Origin: Megalobrama amblycephala
Lineage: Eukaryota; Chordata; Actinopteri; Cypriniformes; Xenocyprididae
Direction: 5' to 3'
Length of the DNA stretch: 64,000 bases
Assembly: GCF_018812025.1 (NCBI RefSeq)
Contig: NC_063045.1
Coordinates: 19,550,420-19,614,419, forward strand
Shown: positions 62,476 through 64,000 of the stretch, piece after piece
Layout: the number at the start of each line of letters is the position of its first letter
Position numbering within the stretch: position 1 is the first letter of the stretch
Program-made: the position numbers and the translations under genes
Notes under the pieces: model-generated
The model's input: the letters and a program-made list of their open reading frames with translations, nothing else
Database searches by the model: none
What the model was told of the DNA's origin: nothing

Positions 62476-63895
62476 TAGTGTTGTCACGGTACCAAAATTC
62501 CAGTAGTCGGTACCGATACCATGAAAATTTTACGGTTCTCGGTACCAATTTCGGTACCACAGTAAAATCTATTGGAACTATTTTACTATTTTATATAGCC
62601 TATTTTAAAAACATTAAATATGATTTGGAGTGTGTGTGTTTGTGTGTGTATATATAGGCTACCTCAATGAAATAAATTTTGAAATATAAAAAAAAAATAA
62701 ATAATTAAATGCTCAAACATCCATTGTGTACTGTTGAAAAAACCAGCATATGCTGGTAAGGTAGGTGCTGCTGGTCCATACTAGTCCTAAGCTGGTCCTG
62801 GACCAGCATAAACCAGCTCAAACCAGCATACCAGCTTCAAAACCTACTTTACCAGCATATGCTCGTTTTTTCAACAGGGGTAACAGACGTGCGTGTTTAT
62901 TTTAGCTATTCCGTCAGAGAAACAACACACTACAGCCTGTAAAACTATGAAATAAATATCGGTAAATAATGGTAACCTAAATAATAAGAAAGTTAAATAT
63001 TATTTTAAAAAGCATTCGTTTTTTATTTCCACACAAAGACGCGTCATATATAGCCAAAGTCCCGTTATTACTTTGATATAGCTGCTTTGCGCTTTGAGAG
63101 GGATGTGGGACACGAGCAGGAATGAGACCATTTCTCTTTAATAATATCTTCGTTATCTCCTGATGTTGCAAACAACTGACACTTGTTGTAAAAGGTCTGA
63201 AGAGTGAGTTTTATCCTCTGCAGGGGCAAGACATTCAGGCTATGTTTGATTTAGCGCTGCCAGAGAAAACGAAAGTAAAAATCACCAGCGTATGAAACGC
63301 GATATATACAAATAAACTTGACGCGCCTTATAAAGTCTAATAACAAGCACAAACTCTGTTAAATAGAAACTGACGTGCAAGCAAAAAGGTTTCTGTCCTA
63401 CGGTGTTTTTTTCTACTTTACCACAGTAAAGAATGCGAATAGCCTATAATAGGCCTAAATGCGAACGAAAGAAACGTTATAATCCCCTGCGTGAGTGAAG
63501 ATTTGGGAAAAGAAACCGATTCCATGTTCAGTGGAATAACTAATGGAATATTGTTAAATTCTCTGCTAATCAGGTGACCAGATCGCGATTCGGAAAACAG
63601 AATACGAAGCTTAAATGTATGGACTCACGCACCTCTCTATTATTCGGCATTAACCAAAATGTTTCCATGGCTGCGATGTCACATTTAATTGCTAACCTAT
63701 TATTTCTTCTGTAAACAAAGCTTTGTGCTTCACTCGTGTCATATTCAAGTAAATACTGCCAACAGCCTTATCAGTGGGTACCGAATATACCCGGATTCTC
63801 GGTACTACCGGTACTACAGAAATGCTGGTATCGTCACATTTTCAAAATTTCAGTACCGACTTGGTACCGAAGTACCGGTACTTTTGACAACACTA
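62476..63895. mobile_element. hAT-like element with TAGTGTTGTCA ends
   Basis: The left end tagtgttgtcacggtacc and right end ggtacttttgacaacacta are inverted repeats rich in ggtacc strings. gcttttgc (62468-62475) and gtttttgc (63896-63903) flank it, an 8-bp duplication with one mismatch. The interior is non-coding and is interrupted by a palindromic MITE at 62731. Confidence 0.88.
62731..62877. mobile_element. Palindromic MITE (ccagcatatgctgg type), nested
   Basis: ctgttgaaaaaaccagcata at the left and atgctcgttttttcaacag at the right are inverted. The centre is built of repeated ccagcat and aaccagc units. It is 147 bp long and lies within the hAT-like element at 62476-63895. Confidence 0.9.
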
Positions 63896-64000
63896 GTTTT
63901 TGCAAAAAAAAGAAAGCTAACATGATGCTGTCACAGAACCCTTGTTTCCCTGGACTCAATTTCCCATGATCCTCCTGTTCTCCACACCTGCACTCACTTC

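Overview
The window is animal nuclear DNA from a bony fish, most likely a cyprinid (carp/zebrafish family). The genes are split by GT-AG introns. Most other sequence is fish-type transposon DNA: Tc1-like elements, hAT-like elements with 8-bp target duplications, a DIRS element, and fold-back repeats with a GGGTTAGTTCACCC end. The species call is inference; no species marker was tested.

Three protein genes lie in the order and orientation of the vertebrate TM6SF2-HAPLN4-NCAN block. (1) The last coding exon of tm6sf2 is at 3665-3874 (+); the rest of the gene lies left of the window. (2) A complete hapln4 gene (brain link protein 2) is at 7311-13381 (+), in five coding exons: signal peptide in two exons, Ig domain, Link 1 and Link 2. 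The predicted protein is 378 residues. (3) The 3' part of ncan (neurocan, a brain chondroitin sulfate proteoglycan) runs from 58243 down to 28325 (-): calcium-binding EGF exon, three C-type lectin exons, one sushi/CCP exon and a basic His/Arg-rich tail. All exon phases fit and the reading frame closes exactly. The N-terminal part of ncan lies right of the window. hapln4 and ncan face each other tail to tail, about 15 kb apart. Their products are partners: link proteins stabilise lectican binding to hyaluronan in perineuronal and perinodal matrix.

A well-formed tRNA-Ala(AGC) gene lies at 6580-6652 (-), between tm6sf2 and hapln4, with the G3:U70 alanine identity pair and a 13-T terminator.

By region: 1-3.66 kb is tm6sf2 intron holding two fused Tc1-like relics. 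3.9-7.3 kb is intergenic, with a MITE-like element, a hAT-like element and the tRNA. 7.3-13.4 kb is hapln4. 13.4-28.3 kb is intergenic and repeat-filled, with two Tc1-like elements, fold-backs and a tRNA-derived SINE. 28.3-58.2 kb is the ncan 3' half, whose 19-kb EGF-to-lectin intron holds several DNA transposons and an internally deleted DIRS retroelement. 58.2-64 kb is ncan intron with two more hAT-like elements. I found no bacterial-type system, CRISPR array or novel gene cluster. The least ordinary items are the DIRS internal complementary region, the two-codon first coding exon of hapln4, the tRNA gene, and a coding-like cassette carried inside a nested transposon.
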